In this document: piece after piece, positions 19,310 to 28,493 of the stretch
Layout: every line of letters starts with the position of its first letter
Numbering within the stretch: position 1 is the first letter of the stretch
Position numbers and translations under genes: made by a program
Notes under the pieces: model-generated
The model's input: only the letters and a program-made list of their open reading frames with translations
Databases searched by the model: none
Told to the model about the DNA's origin: nothing
DNA from: Microbulbifer guangxiensis
GTDB lineage: Bacteria > Pseudomonadota > Gammaproteobacteria > Pseudomonadales > Cellvibrionaceae
NCBI RefSeq assembly: GCF_021729075.1
Contig: NZ_JAJSAQ010000003.1
Coordinates: forward strand, 248,001-312,000
Direction of reading: 5' to 3'
DNA: 64,000 bases

Positions 19310-21142
19310 TCAGTCTTGCCTCGGCACCACATCGAATGGAGCTGTAATACGTTCTTGCATCTCAGTTTCCGCTAGAGGAACTGTGCCATGCCAAGTGAAT
19401 GAGGGGAAAAGTACCAACATTCCAGGCTTGGGCGTCACAGACTTTTCGATAGCATCGCTGTCACCAAGCTCATAGGGTGACTGGCCAAAATAAATATCTC
19501 CACCTTGGGGCGAATCACTTTCAATGCTACCAGGCACTGCAGCATAGAAAGCAGAGCTGATCCAGCCCTGTGGATGTACATGGCTTACGTGATGGCCTCC
19601 ACTCTTCAGTAGTACCGACCAAGAGCCGGAAAAACGGAAATTGTCGGACCTCCGGCCAAGTAGTGGATGGTTGGTTTCCTCAGGCATTTCAGCAATGTAT
19701 TCGCTAATCACCTCTTTAAGGCTTACGCCAAGTGCCTGAATCACTGGGTCACGCTTGTAAAGCAGTCTCCCCGGCGTCTGAATGCCGGCACGGACAGACT
19801 GGTTGAGCGGTTGTGACTTCAGATTGTGCAGTCTCAGCAGCGTCGACCTTAGTTCCGCCAGGAATTCAGATTGGGAGCCGAAACCCGGGGGCGTGGGGAT
19901 CTGGTACGGGCGGATAAATGCATTGTCTTTTGTTAGCCATCGATACCGCTCGTCTGCCAGCATTTTCCAGCAGGTACCGAGAAGGGCCCATAATAACTGG
20001 TCCTCAGGAGCTTGTTGAAGGTATTCGGCAATCTCCGTCTCACAACGGTCAAATTGTCCTGTGCGAATCAGTGAAATGAAGAACTGTTTTGCAACACTCA
20101 GCTCTGGATAGCTTGTGTAAGCTCGTTCATACAGCGGCTGCGCTTTCTTCGTGCCATCGAGTGCTTCGGTCACCCGGGCACGGAGAAAGATGATGCGTGG
20201 GTCGGAGGAGTCTTTCCAGTTGGCTTCCAGTTGGTTAGCGGCTTCCTCGGGGCGGTCAGCGGACAAAAGATCCTCTACCTGTGCAATAGCCACTTTAACG
20301 TCAGACCGTTGCGGTGAAGGAATATTCAGGTAGCTCTGACCGAAGTCTGCTGCCTTTCCCTGCTGCCAGTAGATTTCGTTCAGCGTGCGATGTCCCTCGA
20401 GATACAGGGGATGACTGGCCAGCAGTTTCGACAGGCACTTTTCTGCACGCTGGTAGTGGCCCAGATTGAGTAGCGTCAGGGCCAGGGAATACTGAATTTC
20501 GGCGGAGTCTGGGCGTAGAGCCAGTGCCTGCTCAAGTAGCGGTAAGGCCTCGTCATTCCGCTCCAGTTCAGAAAGGGCCTGTGCTTTACCATAGATCGCG
20601 GTAACATGCCCTGGCTTAACCGACAAAGCCTTTTCGAAACACTCTAGAGCTTCTTCGGGGCGATCAGTCTTTCGGTAAATGTTACCGATCAGTGTCAACG
20701 TCGAGGGATTGCCAGGTGAGAGGCGCTGGGCTCTCGTGGCATGCTTTAGAGCAGCTTTATACTCTGTCAGGCTATATTCGAGGATAGCCAAATTGCGCCA
20801 GCCATCCTGAAAGCTGGGCGCAACTTCAATAGAGCTCTGGTAGTGCGTCCGAGCCTGTTCAATTTCACCGATGCTTTTCAGAAAGTTGGCATAACTGTTG
20901 TGGATTTCCGGTTGCTGAAAGTTGATTTCCAGAGCCCGGGTGAAACTGCTTTTGGCCTGTTGCTGATTTCCCTGTGAGGCATAAGCAAGGCCGAGCAGGT
21001 GCAGCACATTGACGTCAGCCTGGTTGTGGGTCGCAAGCTGCTGCAGGTAAGGGAGGGCGCGGACAGACTGTCCGCTGGTAATCAGGCGATAAAGCTGATT
21101 TAGCGTCTGCGGGGTCGGTTGAAGCTTTTTCATCTCTTGCAA
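19310..21142 (-). CDS. TPR protein with C-terminal 2OG-Fe(II) oxygenase domain
   Basis: 610 residues: about ten TPR repeats (residues 10-400, with clear A-x-x-x-Y/F-x-x-A-L periodicity), then a C-terminal oxygenase of the PF13759 type with SHVHPQGWISSAFYAAVP (His521, His523), FPSFTWHGTVP (His585) and QERITAPFD (Arg598). The likely start is TTG 21142, placed 7 nt after AGGGA; ATG 21133 is nearly too close to any ribosome site. It begins 76 nt past the stop of TonB receptor 2 on the same strand with no terminator between, so it is probably in that operon. PiuC/YbiX oxygenases beside TonB receptors are a loose precedent. Confidence 0.82.
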   Translation of the reverse strand: MQEMKKLQPTPQTLNQLYRLITSGQSVRALPYLQQLATHNQADVNVLHLLGLAYASQGNQQQAKSSFTRALEINFQQPEIHNSYANFLKSIGEIEQARTHYQSSIEVAPSFQDGWRNLAILEYSLTEYKAALKHATRAQRLSPGNPSTLTLIGNIYRKTDRPEEALECFEKALSVKPGHVTAIYGKAQALSELERNDEALPLLEQALALRPDSAEIQYSLALTLLNLGHYQRAEKCLSKLLASHPLYLEGHRTLNEIYWQQGKAADFGQSYLNIPSPQRSDVKVAIAQVEDLLSADRPEEAANQLEANWKDSSDPRIIFLRARVTEALDGTKKAQPLYERAYTSYPELSVAKQFFISLIRTGQFDRCETEIAEYLQQAPEDQLLWALLGTCWKMLADERYRWLTKDNAFIRPYQIPTPPGFGSQSEFLAELRSTLLRLHNLKSQPLNQSVRAGIQTPGRLLYKRDPVIQALGVSLKEVISEYIAEMPEETNHPLLGRRSDNFRFSGSWSVLLKSGGHHVSHVHPQGWISSAFYAAVPGSIESDSPQGGDIYFGQSPYELGDSDAIEKSVTPKPGMLVLFPSFTWHGTVPLAETEMQERITAPFDVVPRQD

Positions 21143-21218
21143 CTATTTATCCCTGCGGGAAAAAGAAACGGCGAGCAGAGCTCGCCGTTTCCATACCTCA
21201 GCTAGTTACAGGTTCAAC

Positions 21219-24044
21219 TTAGTCGAACTTGTAGCTCGCGCTCAGGAAGTAGCGAGGACCCAGCAAGTCGTAAGTCGACGGGAAGGTATTCGCCTGCTCT
21301 TGGGCATCGCCGAGCGGAGTCGGTTCGGTGTCCAGAGCATTCTTGATGCCGACGTTCAGGTCCAGGTTCTCGGTCATGGCATAACCAACGCTCAGATCCA
21401 GATAGGTTTCTGCATCCAGGGTCGGTACGACCAGGTCAGAAGAAGCTACACCGTTGTTGGCGATGACGTCGTCGTCAGTCTCACCCAGGTAGCGCACCAG
21501 CGCAGACAGGGTCAGATCACCGCTGCTCCAGGTGATACGGCTGTTCCAGTTGAACTCCTGACGGGGAGAACCACAGGTATTACCGAAGCTGCCTGCGCAC
21601 TCGTTGTAGCGGTCAGCCAGTTCAGCAATCGGCGTGACGTCGTAATCCAGCAGGTATGTGCTGTTGAACGCCAGGCTCAGGTAGGAGCCGCCATCGATAC
21701 CGAAGTTCAGGTCAGTGCCGTAGTTGGCGTTGATGTCAACACCGCGGGTTTCGATCAGGCCGATGTTTTCGTTCAGTACTTGCACCAGGCCTACGTTACC
21801 GTCGGCGCGGCGAGAAATCGCCTGACAGAACGGAGAGTTGATGTCCTGAACTACGTTGTAGCACAGGTCCAGTACGTTGTTTACACCGCCGCCCAGTACG
21901 TCAATGGCGTCTTCGATTTCGATGTCATAGTAGTCGACAGAGATATCGAGTCCGTCCATCGGCTGGACAACCACACCAAAGGTAAAGGTGTTGGAAGTCT
22001 CTTCTTGCAGGTCAGGGTTGCCACCAAACAGGCCTTCGATCTGGCTGTTAGCCTGGGTGAAGCTGCCGGCAGTTGCGCCAGTAGCGGCACACAGAGCGGT
22101 GTCGGTATTGGAGCCAACATTGCCAGCTGCACAGGGGTCGTCAGCAGACGGGAAGCCGTTGGACTGGCCCAGGAACAGCTCGGAAACGTTCGGTGCGCGA
22201 ACAGCCTGCTGGAAGCCGGCACGGATCTTCACGATATCGATCGGTGCGTAGTTCAGTGCAGTCGCATAGGAGCTAACACCACCGATGTTGGAGTAGTCGG
22301 AGTAACGGGCTGCAGCCCAGAAGTCCAAGCTTTCCACGCCAGGCTTGCCGGAAACCAGCGGTACGTTCACCTCAGAGAAAACTTCCTGAGCGTCGTAACC
22401 ACCAACGGTTGCTTTACCAGCGTTGAAGCCCAGTACGTCACCTGCGGACAGGAATGAGTCCGGACGGTAAGTGGACTCGTCGTTGCGGTATTCCAGGCCA
22501 AAGACCACAGCTACGGCTTCATCAGCTGTCGGCAGGGTGGCCAGTGAACCGGATACGCTCGCGGAGAGCACTTCCTGAGTGATGCTGGTCACGTTAGTCG
22601 CGCCGACGTTTACGAAATCGACAGCTTCCTGGGAAATGTTACCCGCACCAAAGATGTTCAGGGGTACACAGCCGTTGGAGGTGTCCTGACACGCGGTGCC
22701 GGCATCGTTCACCAGGAGGGCCTGGCGGAAACGGGAAGCGGCAACGTCGTTGTTCAGCAGGTTGGTGTTTTCCAGGTTGCTGTAGCTGTAGTAGCTGTCG
22801 AAGGACCAGTCATCATTGATGTCACCGCGGAAGCCACCGAGGATACGGAAGCCGTCACGGGTATCCAGAGACTGGCGCGAGCCGTTCTCGACCATGCGGC
22901 GGCCAACGAACATCTCGTAGATGCCGTCGCCGTTGTCGGCAGCGTCGGCAGCAGCCATGGCAGCCTGGGTCGCGGCGTCAAAGAACGGGCTGTTGACGTT
23001 TACGGCAACAGTGGTGAAGGCCGGAGTCGGAGCCAGCTCCTGCGGTACTTCGTTGTGAGCGAAGGCCATCTCACCGTAGGCAGTTACCTTGTCGCTGATG
23101 TCGTAGTGCGCGAAGGAGGAAACAAGGTAGCGCTCCTGCGGCAGCTGCAGGTAGTTGTCCGGAGCGTAGTTGAAGCGGTCGTCCGGATCAACGAAGGCGC
23201 GGCCAGTGCCGTCTTGCTCGAAGGTTCCCAGGACGAATTCATCACCACTATCAGGGATGCCATCAGGATCGACGGTCGGGCCGCCGAATACGCGGGTGCC
23301 CGGGATGCCGGAGGAACCGCCCGGTACCAGCTGGCCACCGCTCTCGGTCAGAGCAACATTGGAGAAGTCGCGATCGCCTTGGTAAACGGCTTCACGGTCA
23401 GACCAGGAAGCGTAAACAGTTGCGTTACCGCGGCCGTCGGCGAAGTTGCCACCCATGGTCAGGTCGATGTTGTTCTTGGCGCCGTCACCTTCAGCGGTGA
23501 CGTCGTGCAGGCTGGTGATTTGAACGCCTTCAAAGTCGTCGACCATCTGGAAGTTAACAACACCGGCCAGGGCATCGGAACCGTATACGGCAGATGCACC
23601 GCCGGTTACCACGTCAACGCTCTTGATCAGAGTGCCGGGAATGGTGTTCAGGTCGACAACGCCGGTCTGGGTAGCCGGGATGTAGCGACGACCATTGACC
23701 AGTACCACGGTGCGGTAGGAGCCCAGGCCGCGCAGGTCAACGCGCGCAGTACCGTCACCCGGGTTGTTGGAGCTCGGGCCAAAGCTGGGCAGGGTCTGCG
23801 GGAGTTCCGCCAGCTTCTGCTCAACGTTCAGGTTGCCCGAAATTTTGAATTCTTCTGCGCCGATAGAGGTTAGCGGGGTTACTGATTCCAGGTCCTTACG
23901 CTTGATACGGGAACCGGTTACGACAACCTCTTCCACCAATTGTGCGTCTTGCTGCGCAAAGGCGGGCATGGCAGGAACCATTACTGCGGCTGCGCTCAGG
24001 CTGATGACGCCCTTGACAGCTACGGACAGGAGGTTCTTTTTCAT
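21219..24044 (-). CDS. TonB-dependent receptor 2
   Basis: A 941-residue outer membrane receptor. ATG 24044, with GAGAGGA upstream, gives signal peptide MKKNLLSVAVKG...MPAFA cleaved after residue 30; an open extension to 24197 is the leader region and is not coding. TonB-box-like EEVVVTGS at 38-45, plug with VVLVNGRR and GASAVYGSDALAGVVNF, then the barrel. The last strand reads LSASYKFD, so a charged residue follows the usual terminal aromatic. Signal peptide and leader are almost identical to those of receptor 3, while the barrels differ. Followed by the TPR-2OG oxygenase in an apparent operon. Confidence 0.9.
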   Translation of the reverse strand: MKKNLLSVAVKGVISLSAAAVMVPAMPAFAQQDAQLVEEVVVTGSRIKRKDLESVTPLTSIGAEEFKISGNLNVEQKLAELPQTLPSFGPSSNNPGDGTARVDLRGLGSYRTVVLVNGRRYIPATQTGVVDLNTIPGTLIKSVDVVTGGASAVYGSDALAGVVNFQMVDDFEGVQITSLHDVTAEGDGAKNNIDLTMGGNFADGRGNATVYASWSDREAVYQGDRDFSNVALTESGGQLVPGGSSGIPGTRVFGGPTVDPDGIPDSGDEFVLGTFEQDGTGRAFVDPDDRFNYAPDNYLQLPQERYLVSSFAHYDISDKVTAYGEMAFAHNEVPQELAPTPAFTTVAVNVNSPFFDAATQAAMAAADAADNGDGIYEMFVGRRMVENGSRQSLDTRDGFRILGGFRGDINDDWSFDSYYSYSNLENTNLLNNDVAASRFRQALLVNDAGTACQDTSNGCVPLNIFGAGNISQEAVDFVNVGATNVTSITQEVLSASVSGSLATLPTADEAVAVVFGLEYRNDESTYRPDSFLSAGDVLGFNAGKATVGGYDAQEVFSEVNVPLVSGKPGVESLDFWAAARYSDYSNIGGVSSYATALNYAPIDIVKIRAGFQQAVRAPNVSELFLGQSNGFPSADDPCAAGNVGSNTDTALCAATGATAGSFTQANSQIEGLFGGNPDLQEETSNTFTFGVVVQPMDGLDISVDYYDIEIEDAIDVLGGGVNNVLDLCYNVVQDINSPFCQAISRRADGNVGLVQVLNENIGLIETRGVDINANYGTDLNFGIDGGSYLSLAFNSTYLLDYDVTPIAELADRYNECAGSFGNTCGSPRQEFNWNSRITWSSGDLTLSALVRYLGETDDDVIANNGVASSDLVVPTLDAETYLDLSVGYAMTENLDLNVGIKNALDTEPTPLGDAQEQANTFPSTYDLLGPRYFLSASYKFD

Positions 24045-24141
24045 TGTAAATCCTCTCTTGATCGTTGGATTTATAGTGTGTTGCCCTTGCGGGCGATGTG
24101 TGGAAGTGGCCACCCCCAAGCGGCCGCTTCCCTCCCAACAA
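24045..24141 (-). promoter_or_regulatory. Conserved 97-nt leader, copy 1 (before TonB receptor 2)
   Basis: This segment directly upstream of the receptor ATG is repeated at 28223-28319 with about a dozen differences. It contains two inverted repeats: a GCCC/GGGC hairpin at 24083-24094 and a 10-bp stem at 24102-24111 / 24122-24131 (one mismatch) around a C-rich conserved loop. It also carries the GAGAGGA ribosome site. It could be a structured 5' UTR or a regulator-binding region. Confidence 0.65.
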
Positions 24142-24587
24142 ACGTATAACGAGCACCACAAAGGTCGCCTCAAGAAAAAAATCAAGTAAATATTCACGAA
24201 AATTTCAATATGTATTAGATGTCGGATTGTCAGCTTGTGACTTTTGCTGGAGGGGAATCGCTGATTGAGAGGAAAGCATGGCTTTAAGGGTAAGACAGGT
24301 TGGGTGTCGTTGTGATTGGGAGTGGGTGGTTAAGTGTGTGATGGCATAGGGTGGGAAAAACCATCCCGCCCGGCTCGGCCTGCGATTACAGGGGCGTGAG
24401 TAGGGAAAGTGGTCGGGTTCAGATCGTCTGTCCCGGATGTGGTAGTCGGGGCTATTGAATATCCAGGATCACAAATGCCTGGGTCGTGCAGACTGGTGTG
24501 CTGCGACCGCGCGTGATGGCGATCACTTGGCAGGCCTGCTTTTAACCCCTGCAGGCAAAAATTCATTTTACATCTGGCAGAAGCAAT
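24142..24587. other. Intergenic region, receptor 2 / methyltransferase
   Basis: 446 nt with no credible gene. The part near 24180-24240 is AT-rich and should contain the receptor 2 promoter. A GCCTGC/GCAGGC inverted repeat (24534-24539, 24551-24556) lies just past the methyltransferase stop but has no T-run after it on the - strand, so its role as terminator is doubtful. Confidence 0.4.
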
Positions 24588-25517
24588 TCATTTTTCGAGG
24601 TGAATGTGAATGCCGACCAGGTCGCCCTGGTGGTAAAAGTCCTGGGTTGTCACTGCCTTGAAGCCAGTACTCGTCGCAAGGTTAATGACAGCCTTGACGT
24701 CGTCATCTGACAGGGCCGCATTCACCATGTCGTCCAGCCGCGCCAGGGCGGCGGAATATTCCGACTCCCGCTCTTTCAGCCTCTCAAAAACTTCACCGGG
24801 GGCGAGCGTTCGCAGTTTTTTTAACTGACTGGCGATATCAGCCACCATCATGCTTGCCAATTGCTGGCCGGGGTGATCACTTCTGAATGCATTGATCGTC
24901 TGGTTCAGGAGCCGTGAATCATCCTGACTGGCTTTACCCTGGTCTGCGAGGGCTTTTGCAAAATTCCTGGCGGCATTGAAAATTTTGAACTCTTCTAACG
25001 CTGACCTGTAAACAGCGATTTCAGACTTCGAGTTTTTCAGGATTTTGGCTTGCTCCCGATGGCAAAAGAAATCCGCGTTTCCGGAATCGTTGAGTACGCG
25101 AAATACCTCAGGGACCGAGCGTTTCCAGTCGCCATATTCAATGCCGAACTGCGAGGTTATCAGGTCAAAGTGCCTGTCGGGAAAGCCCAGGTTTTCACAG
25201 GGCATGTGGCTGAAAAAAGTTATCCTTTTCCTGAGGCTGGCGATTTCGTCTGATGCCTTGATGTTTTCAGGGATTATTGCGAAATCCGAAGCCAGCACTT
25301 CCAGATCCAAGACGAGTTGATCGGAAGTCTGCAAGGCGATGCAGGCGAGGGCACCACTGCCGGTTGCAATGTCGAGAATTCTCCCATGACTTTTGACGCG
25401 GGAAAATATGTCCTGCCAGAGTTCTCTCAGCGGGCCCTGGTAATTATCGCGCATCGCATCACCAAAGGTGGTGATGAAACCCTGTTCCCAGAACTTGTTC
25501 CAGTGCGTCTGGCTCAT
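24588..25517 (-). CDS. Class I SAM-dependent methyltransferase
   Basis: 309 residues with the Rossmann motif I ILDIATGSGALA (near residue 50), an acidic motif II around VLASDF and the motif IV-like HFDLITSQFGIEYG. The last 120 residues are helical with no recognised domain. ATG 25517 has AGAGG 6 nt upstream. The substrate is not evident. It begins 87 nt after the receptor 3 stop, just past that gene's terminator, so expression by read-through or from a weak own promoter is likely. Confidence 0.8.
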   Translation of the reverse strand: MSQTHWNKFWEQGFITTFGDAMRDNYQGPLRELWQDIFSRVKSHGRILDIATGSGALACIALQTSDQLVLDLEVLASDFAIIPENIKASDEIASLRKRITFFSHMPCENLGFPDRHFDLITSQFGIEYGDWKRSVPEVFRVLNDSGNADFFCHREQAKILKNSKSEIAVYRSALEEFKIFNAARNFAKALADQGKASQDDSRLLNQTINAFRSDHPGQQLASMMVADIASQLKKLRTLAPGEVFERLKERESEYSAALARLDDMVNAALSDDDVKAVINLATSTGFKAVTTQDFYHQGDLVGIHIHLEK

Positions 25518-25536
25518 GTTCAACCTCTTTACAAAC

Positions 25537-25563
25537 AAAAAAGGGCCAACAGAGTTGGCCCTT
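25537..25563 (-). terminator. Terminator after TonB receptor 3
   Basis: On the - strand GGGCCAAC-TCT-GTTGGCCC is followed by TTTTTT. It lies between receptor 3 and the methyltransferase start 20 nt beyond. Confidence 0.88.
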
Positions 25564-25603
25564 TCCCTTCTTAAGTCAACAACCTAAGAATAGCGTCGCT
25601 TCC

Positions 25604-28222
25604 TTAGAAGCTCATGGTGTACTCAGCGTAAACCATGCGACCTGTTGCGTCGTACAGGTTGTAGTGGTCACGAGCGTACTTGCCGTCTTTGTCCATAACC
25701 GGATCTTCGTTGGTCAGGTTGCGAGCCCCGACCTTGATGGAACCGAAGGAGTCTGTGCTCAGGCGGTAAGCCAGGTTCAGAGTGGTCCAGTCGTCCAGGT
25801 CTTCGCCGGTTTTGGACAGGGAGCCGCTGCCGGATACTTTGGTGAACTCATCGTGCGCTGCGATGTAGTCGACAGTCAGGTCAACCGCGTGCATGCCCAG
25901 GCTCCAGCCGAAGACTGCTTGAGCGCGCATGTCCGGGTACAGGTTGAACGTGGATACGTCCTGAACCGGGCCCAGGTAGTAGGCGTCTTTCTCGTAAGAA
26001 AGCTGCTGGCTGATCAGGCCGCCGGCACTGAACTGACCGAACTCAGTATCAATAACGCCGTCGAGTTTAATGTCGACACCGGATACATCCAGGATACCGG
26101 CGTTGGTGGTCTGGGAGAAGACCTCGGTCTGAGCACCGGTTCCGGAGATCCAGATGCCGCTGGCAGGATCAAGTTCCACGCCACCTGCACGGGCCCAGAA
26201 AATTTCCTGTGTGCTCGGCTGAAGGATTACGTCTTCAACTTCTACGTTCCAGAAACCAACGTCCAGGTTCCAGCCGTCTGCGAACGCCCAGTTACCGCCA
26301 AAGGACAGGGAGGTGGAGGTTTCCGCATCCAGGTCTTCGTTGGTGGAGTAGTAGGTATCCCACTGACGGGACAGGCCGCTGGTCGGGTCAGTTGCATCTT
26401 CCGCGGAGAAGGCAGACGGACCGTACAGCTCGTCCAGGGCCGGAGCGCGGAAGCCTTTACCAGCGCGTGCACGCAGGGTCAGGGTGTCAGTCACGTTGTA
26501 AGTGGCGGACAGGGACGGTGCAACGTTGGAGCCAAAGTCGCTGTAGCTATCGTAACGAACGGCAGCGTTCACTTCGATCTGGTCGGTAACCGGGATGATG
26601 GCTTCCGCGAACGCGGCAGCGACATCACGCTCACCAGCGGCGGAGTTACCGGAACTACCACCTACCAGGCCGGCTTCAGAAGCGGCGTCGTACTGGTTGG
26701 CGTACTCGATGGAGTAGGCTTCAGCACCGGTCAGGACGATAGTTTCGCCCGCGCCCAGCCAGTTGCCAGCGTCAAACTGCAGGTGGCCGTAGACCTTGGA
26801 CATGGCAGTGAAGTTGTCCTGGGAAGTGCTGGCACGCATGGCGGCAGCGCCTTCCGGGGAGAACGGATCAATGCCGGAAGCCATCACGTAATCCAGACCC
26901 GGGTAGGACAGGTAGTACTTACCGAATTCCTTGGACTCGTAACGGCCGCGCTGAGCGTAAGTCTCGTAGCTCATGCCGTTGGCCAGGTCACCGCGGAAGC
27001 CCAGGGTGAGGTCGTACTGGGTATCGGTCACGTAGTTGTCACGCGGGCCGATGTTGGTCCAGCGGTAGTAACCGTTGACTTCGTAGTTACCCTCGGTGAT
27101 GGAACCGTCAGCCAGCAGGCCGTCGATATCGAAAGGCACGTCGGCGTAGTCGGCCGGCATGTCGTTCCACGGAGCGGCGGGCGGTGCATAGCGGCCGAAG
27201 GAATCAACCTTGGAGAACAGCGCGTTGGCGAAGAACTCTACTTCGTCGCTGATCTGATAGTTACCGCTCAGGAAGGTGTTGGCACGGTTCAGCTCGGCCT
27301 TGTTGGCAGAGATGTTGGCGTACGGGTAGGCGCACAGGGTGCCATCAGGCTCGCCAAAGGCGGCTGCGCCGGTCTCCATGAAGGTGGAGTCGTCGCCACA
27401 GCTGTTAGCTGCCTGAATGTCGTAGTAGCCAGTGCTCGGATCGTAGATCTCGATGGTCTTGCCGTAGTAAGACCAGCCATCGGTATCCAGGTAGGCGTCC
27501 AGACGGCCGTCGCCATTGTCGCGGATCCAGGCGGCAGTGTAATCGCGGTCGCCGTCGAAGATCGGGTCGCGACGGTTGTACTCGGCGGCAAAAGTGATGT
27601 TGCCACGTTCACCGGTGATGCCGGTTACGAAGCCGAAAGACTCTTCGATGCCGTCGTCATTGGAGCGCTCACCGCGGCGGGTGGTGAACTCGAGGCCTTC
27701 GAAGTTTTCACGCATTACCAGGTTTACAACACCGGCAACAGCGTCAGAACCGTAAACGGCGGAGGCGCCGTCGGCCAGGATGTCGATGCGCTCAACAGCG
27801 GTCATCGGGATCATGTTCAGGTTGATGGAAGCGGCGCCCAGGTTCGGGGAACCCGGCATGCGGCGGCCATTGATCATTACCAGGCTGCGCTGGGAGCCCA
27901 GACCACGCAGGTCCACGGTGGAGTTGGACTGTGCGGAGCTACCGGAACGCTCGTTGAAAGAACCGAGGGAGTTCAGCGGGGTGGAACGCAGGGTGTCAGA
28001 GATCATCAGGTTGCCCAGGGCTTCGATGTCCTGACGGTCCATGCTCACTACCTGAGCGGCTTCGTCGAAGTTGGTGCGCTTGATGCGGGAACCGGTTACG
28101 ACAACTTCTTCGACCATCTGCGCGCCATCTTGCGCGAATGCCGGCATGGCGGGAACCATAACTGCGGCTGCGGTCAGGCTGATAGCGCCCTTCACAGCTA
28201 CGGACAGGAGGTTCTTTTTCAT
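25604..28222 (-). CDS. TonB-dependent receptor 3
   Basis: An 872-residue outer membrane receptor with signal peptide MKKNLLSVAVKG...MPAFA (cleaved after residue 30), TonB-box-like EEVVVTGS at 38-45, plug with LVMINGRR and GASAVYGSDAVAGVVNLV, and a barrel ending GARNLTNEDP ... AEYTMSF. The first 40 residues are nearly identical to receptor 2, then similarity drops sharply. No STN domain. The gene has its own leader (97-nt conserved block) and terminator, so it is probably monocistronic. Substrate unknown. Confidence 0.9.
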   Translation of the reverse strand: MKKNLLSVAVKGAISLTAAAVMVPAMPAFAQDGAQMVEEVVVTGSRIKRTNFDEAAQVVSMDRQDIEALGNLMISDTLRSTPLNSLGSFNERSGSSAQSNSTVDLRGLGSQRSLVMINGRRMPGSPNLGAASINLNMIPMTAVERIDILADGASAVYGSDAVAGVVNLVMRENFEGLEFTTRRGERSNDDGIEESFGFVTGITGERGNITFAAEYNRRDPIFDGDRDYTAAWIRDNGDGRLDAYLDTDGWSYYGKTIEIYDPSTGYYDIQAANSCGDDSTFMETGAAAFGEPDGTLCAYPYANISANKAELNRANTFLSGNYQISDEVEFFANALFSKVDSFGRYAPPAAPWNDMPADYADVPFDIDGLLADGSITEGNYEVNGYYRWTNIGPRDNYVTDTQYDLTLGFRGDLANGMSYETYAQRGRYESKEFGKYYLSYPGLDYVMASGIDPFSPEGAAAMRASTSQDNFTAMSKVYGHLQFDAGNWLGAGETIVLTGAEAYSIEYANQYDAASEAGLVGGSSGNSAAGERDVAAAFAEAIIPVTDQIEVNAAVRYDSYSDFGSNVAPSLSATYNVTDTLTLRARAGKGFRAPALDELYGPSAFSAEDATDPTSGLSRQWDTYYSTNEDLDAETSTSLSFGGNWAFADGWNLDVGFWNVEVEDVILQPSTQEIFWARAGGVELDPASGIWISGTGAQTEVFSQTTNAGILDVSGVDIKLDGVIDTEFGQFSAGGLISQQLSYEKDAYYLGPVQDVSTFNLYPDMRAQAVFGWSLGMHAVDLTVDYIAAHDEFTKVSGSGSLSKTGEDLDDWTTLNLAYRLSTDSFGSIKVGARNLTNEDPVMDKDGKYARDHYNLYDATGRMVYAEYTMSF

Positions 28223-28319
28223 TGTAAATCCTCTCTAAATCGTTGGATTTATAGTGTGTTGCCCCTTGGGGCTGTGATTGGAAGTGGCTACCCCCAAGCG
28301 GCCACTTCGCTCCCAACAA
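28223..28319 (-). promoter_or_regulatory. Conserved 97-nt leader, copy 2 (before TonB receptor 3)
   Basis: Second copy of the leader at 24045-24141. The hairpins are kept: GCCC/GGGC at 28261-28272 and a perfect 8-bp stem 28281-28288 / 28301-28308 around the same C-rich loop. Similarity stops just beyond 28319, giving a sharp edge. Confidence 0.65.
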
Positions 28320-28461
28320 GACAAGAGACGGACGAAAGTCAGGATCCCTCAAAGGAATCTTCAATATTTCGCAAAATTTGTTTTGGCAGTTTAGGCAGGA
28401 TGCGATTCGATCAAAAAATGATCAAAGCGATGGGGTTTGAGCGTCGGTAGGAGGGGGGAGA

Positions 28462-28486
28462 GCCGCTCCCCAGAGTGGGGAGCGGC
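28462..28486 (-). terminator. Strong stem-loop after TonB receptor 4
   Basis: A perfect 10-bp stem GCCGCTCCCC / GGGGAGCGGC with a 5-nt loop, 8 nt past the receptor 4 stop. No T-run follows on the - strand, so it is a 3'-end stem-loop rather than a textbook terminator. Confidence 0.5.
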
Positions 28487-28493
28487 GGGTTGG

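Noticed and set aside
24045-24197. 51-residue N-terminal extension of TonB receptor 2
   Set aside because: It would bury the signal peptide and covers the conserved leader that is non-coding in front of receptor 3.
24083-28272. Covariation between the hairpins of the two leaders
   Set aside because: On close alignment the stems are kept by sequence identity and differ mainly in loops or by single changes that break pairs; there is no compensating pair, so structure is possible but not proven.
25664-28450. A 928-codon open frame on the + strand
   Set aside because: Antisense to TonB receptor 3, which has a full signal peptide, plug and barrel; the + frame has no recognisable domain.
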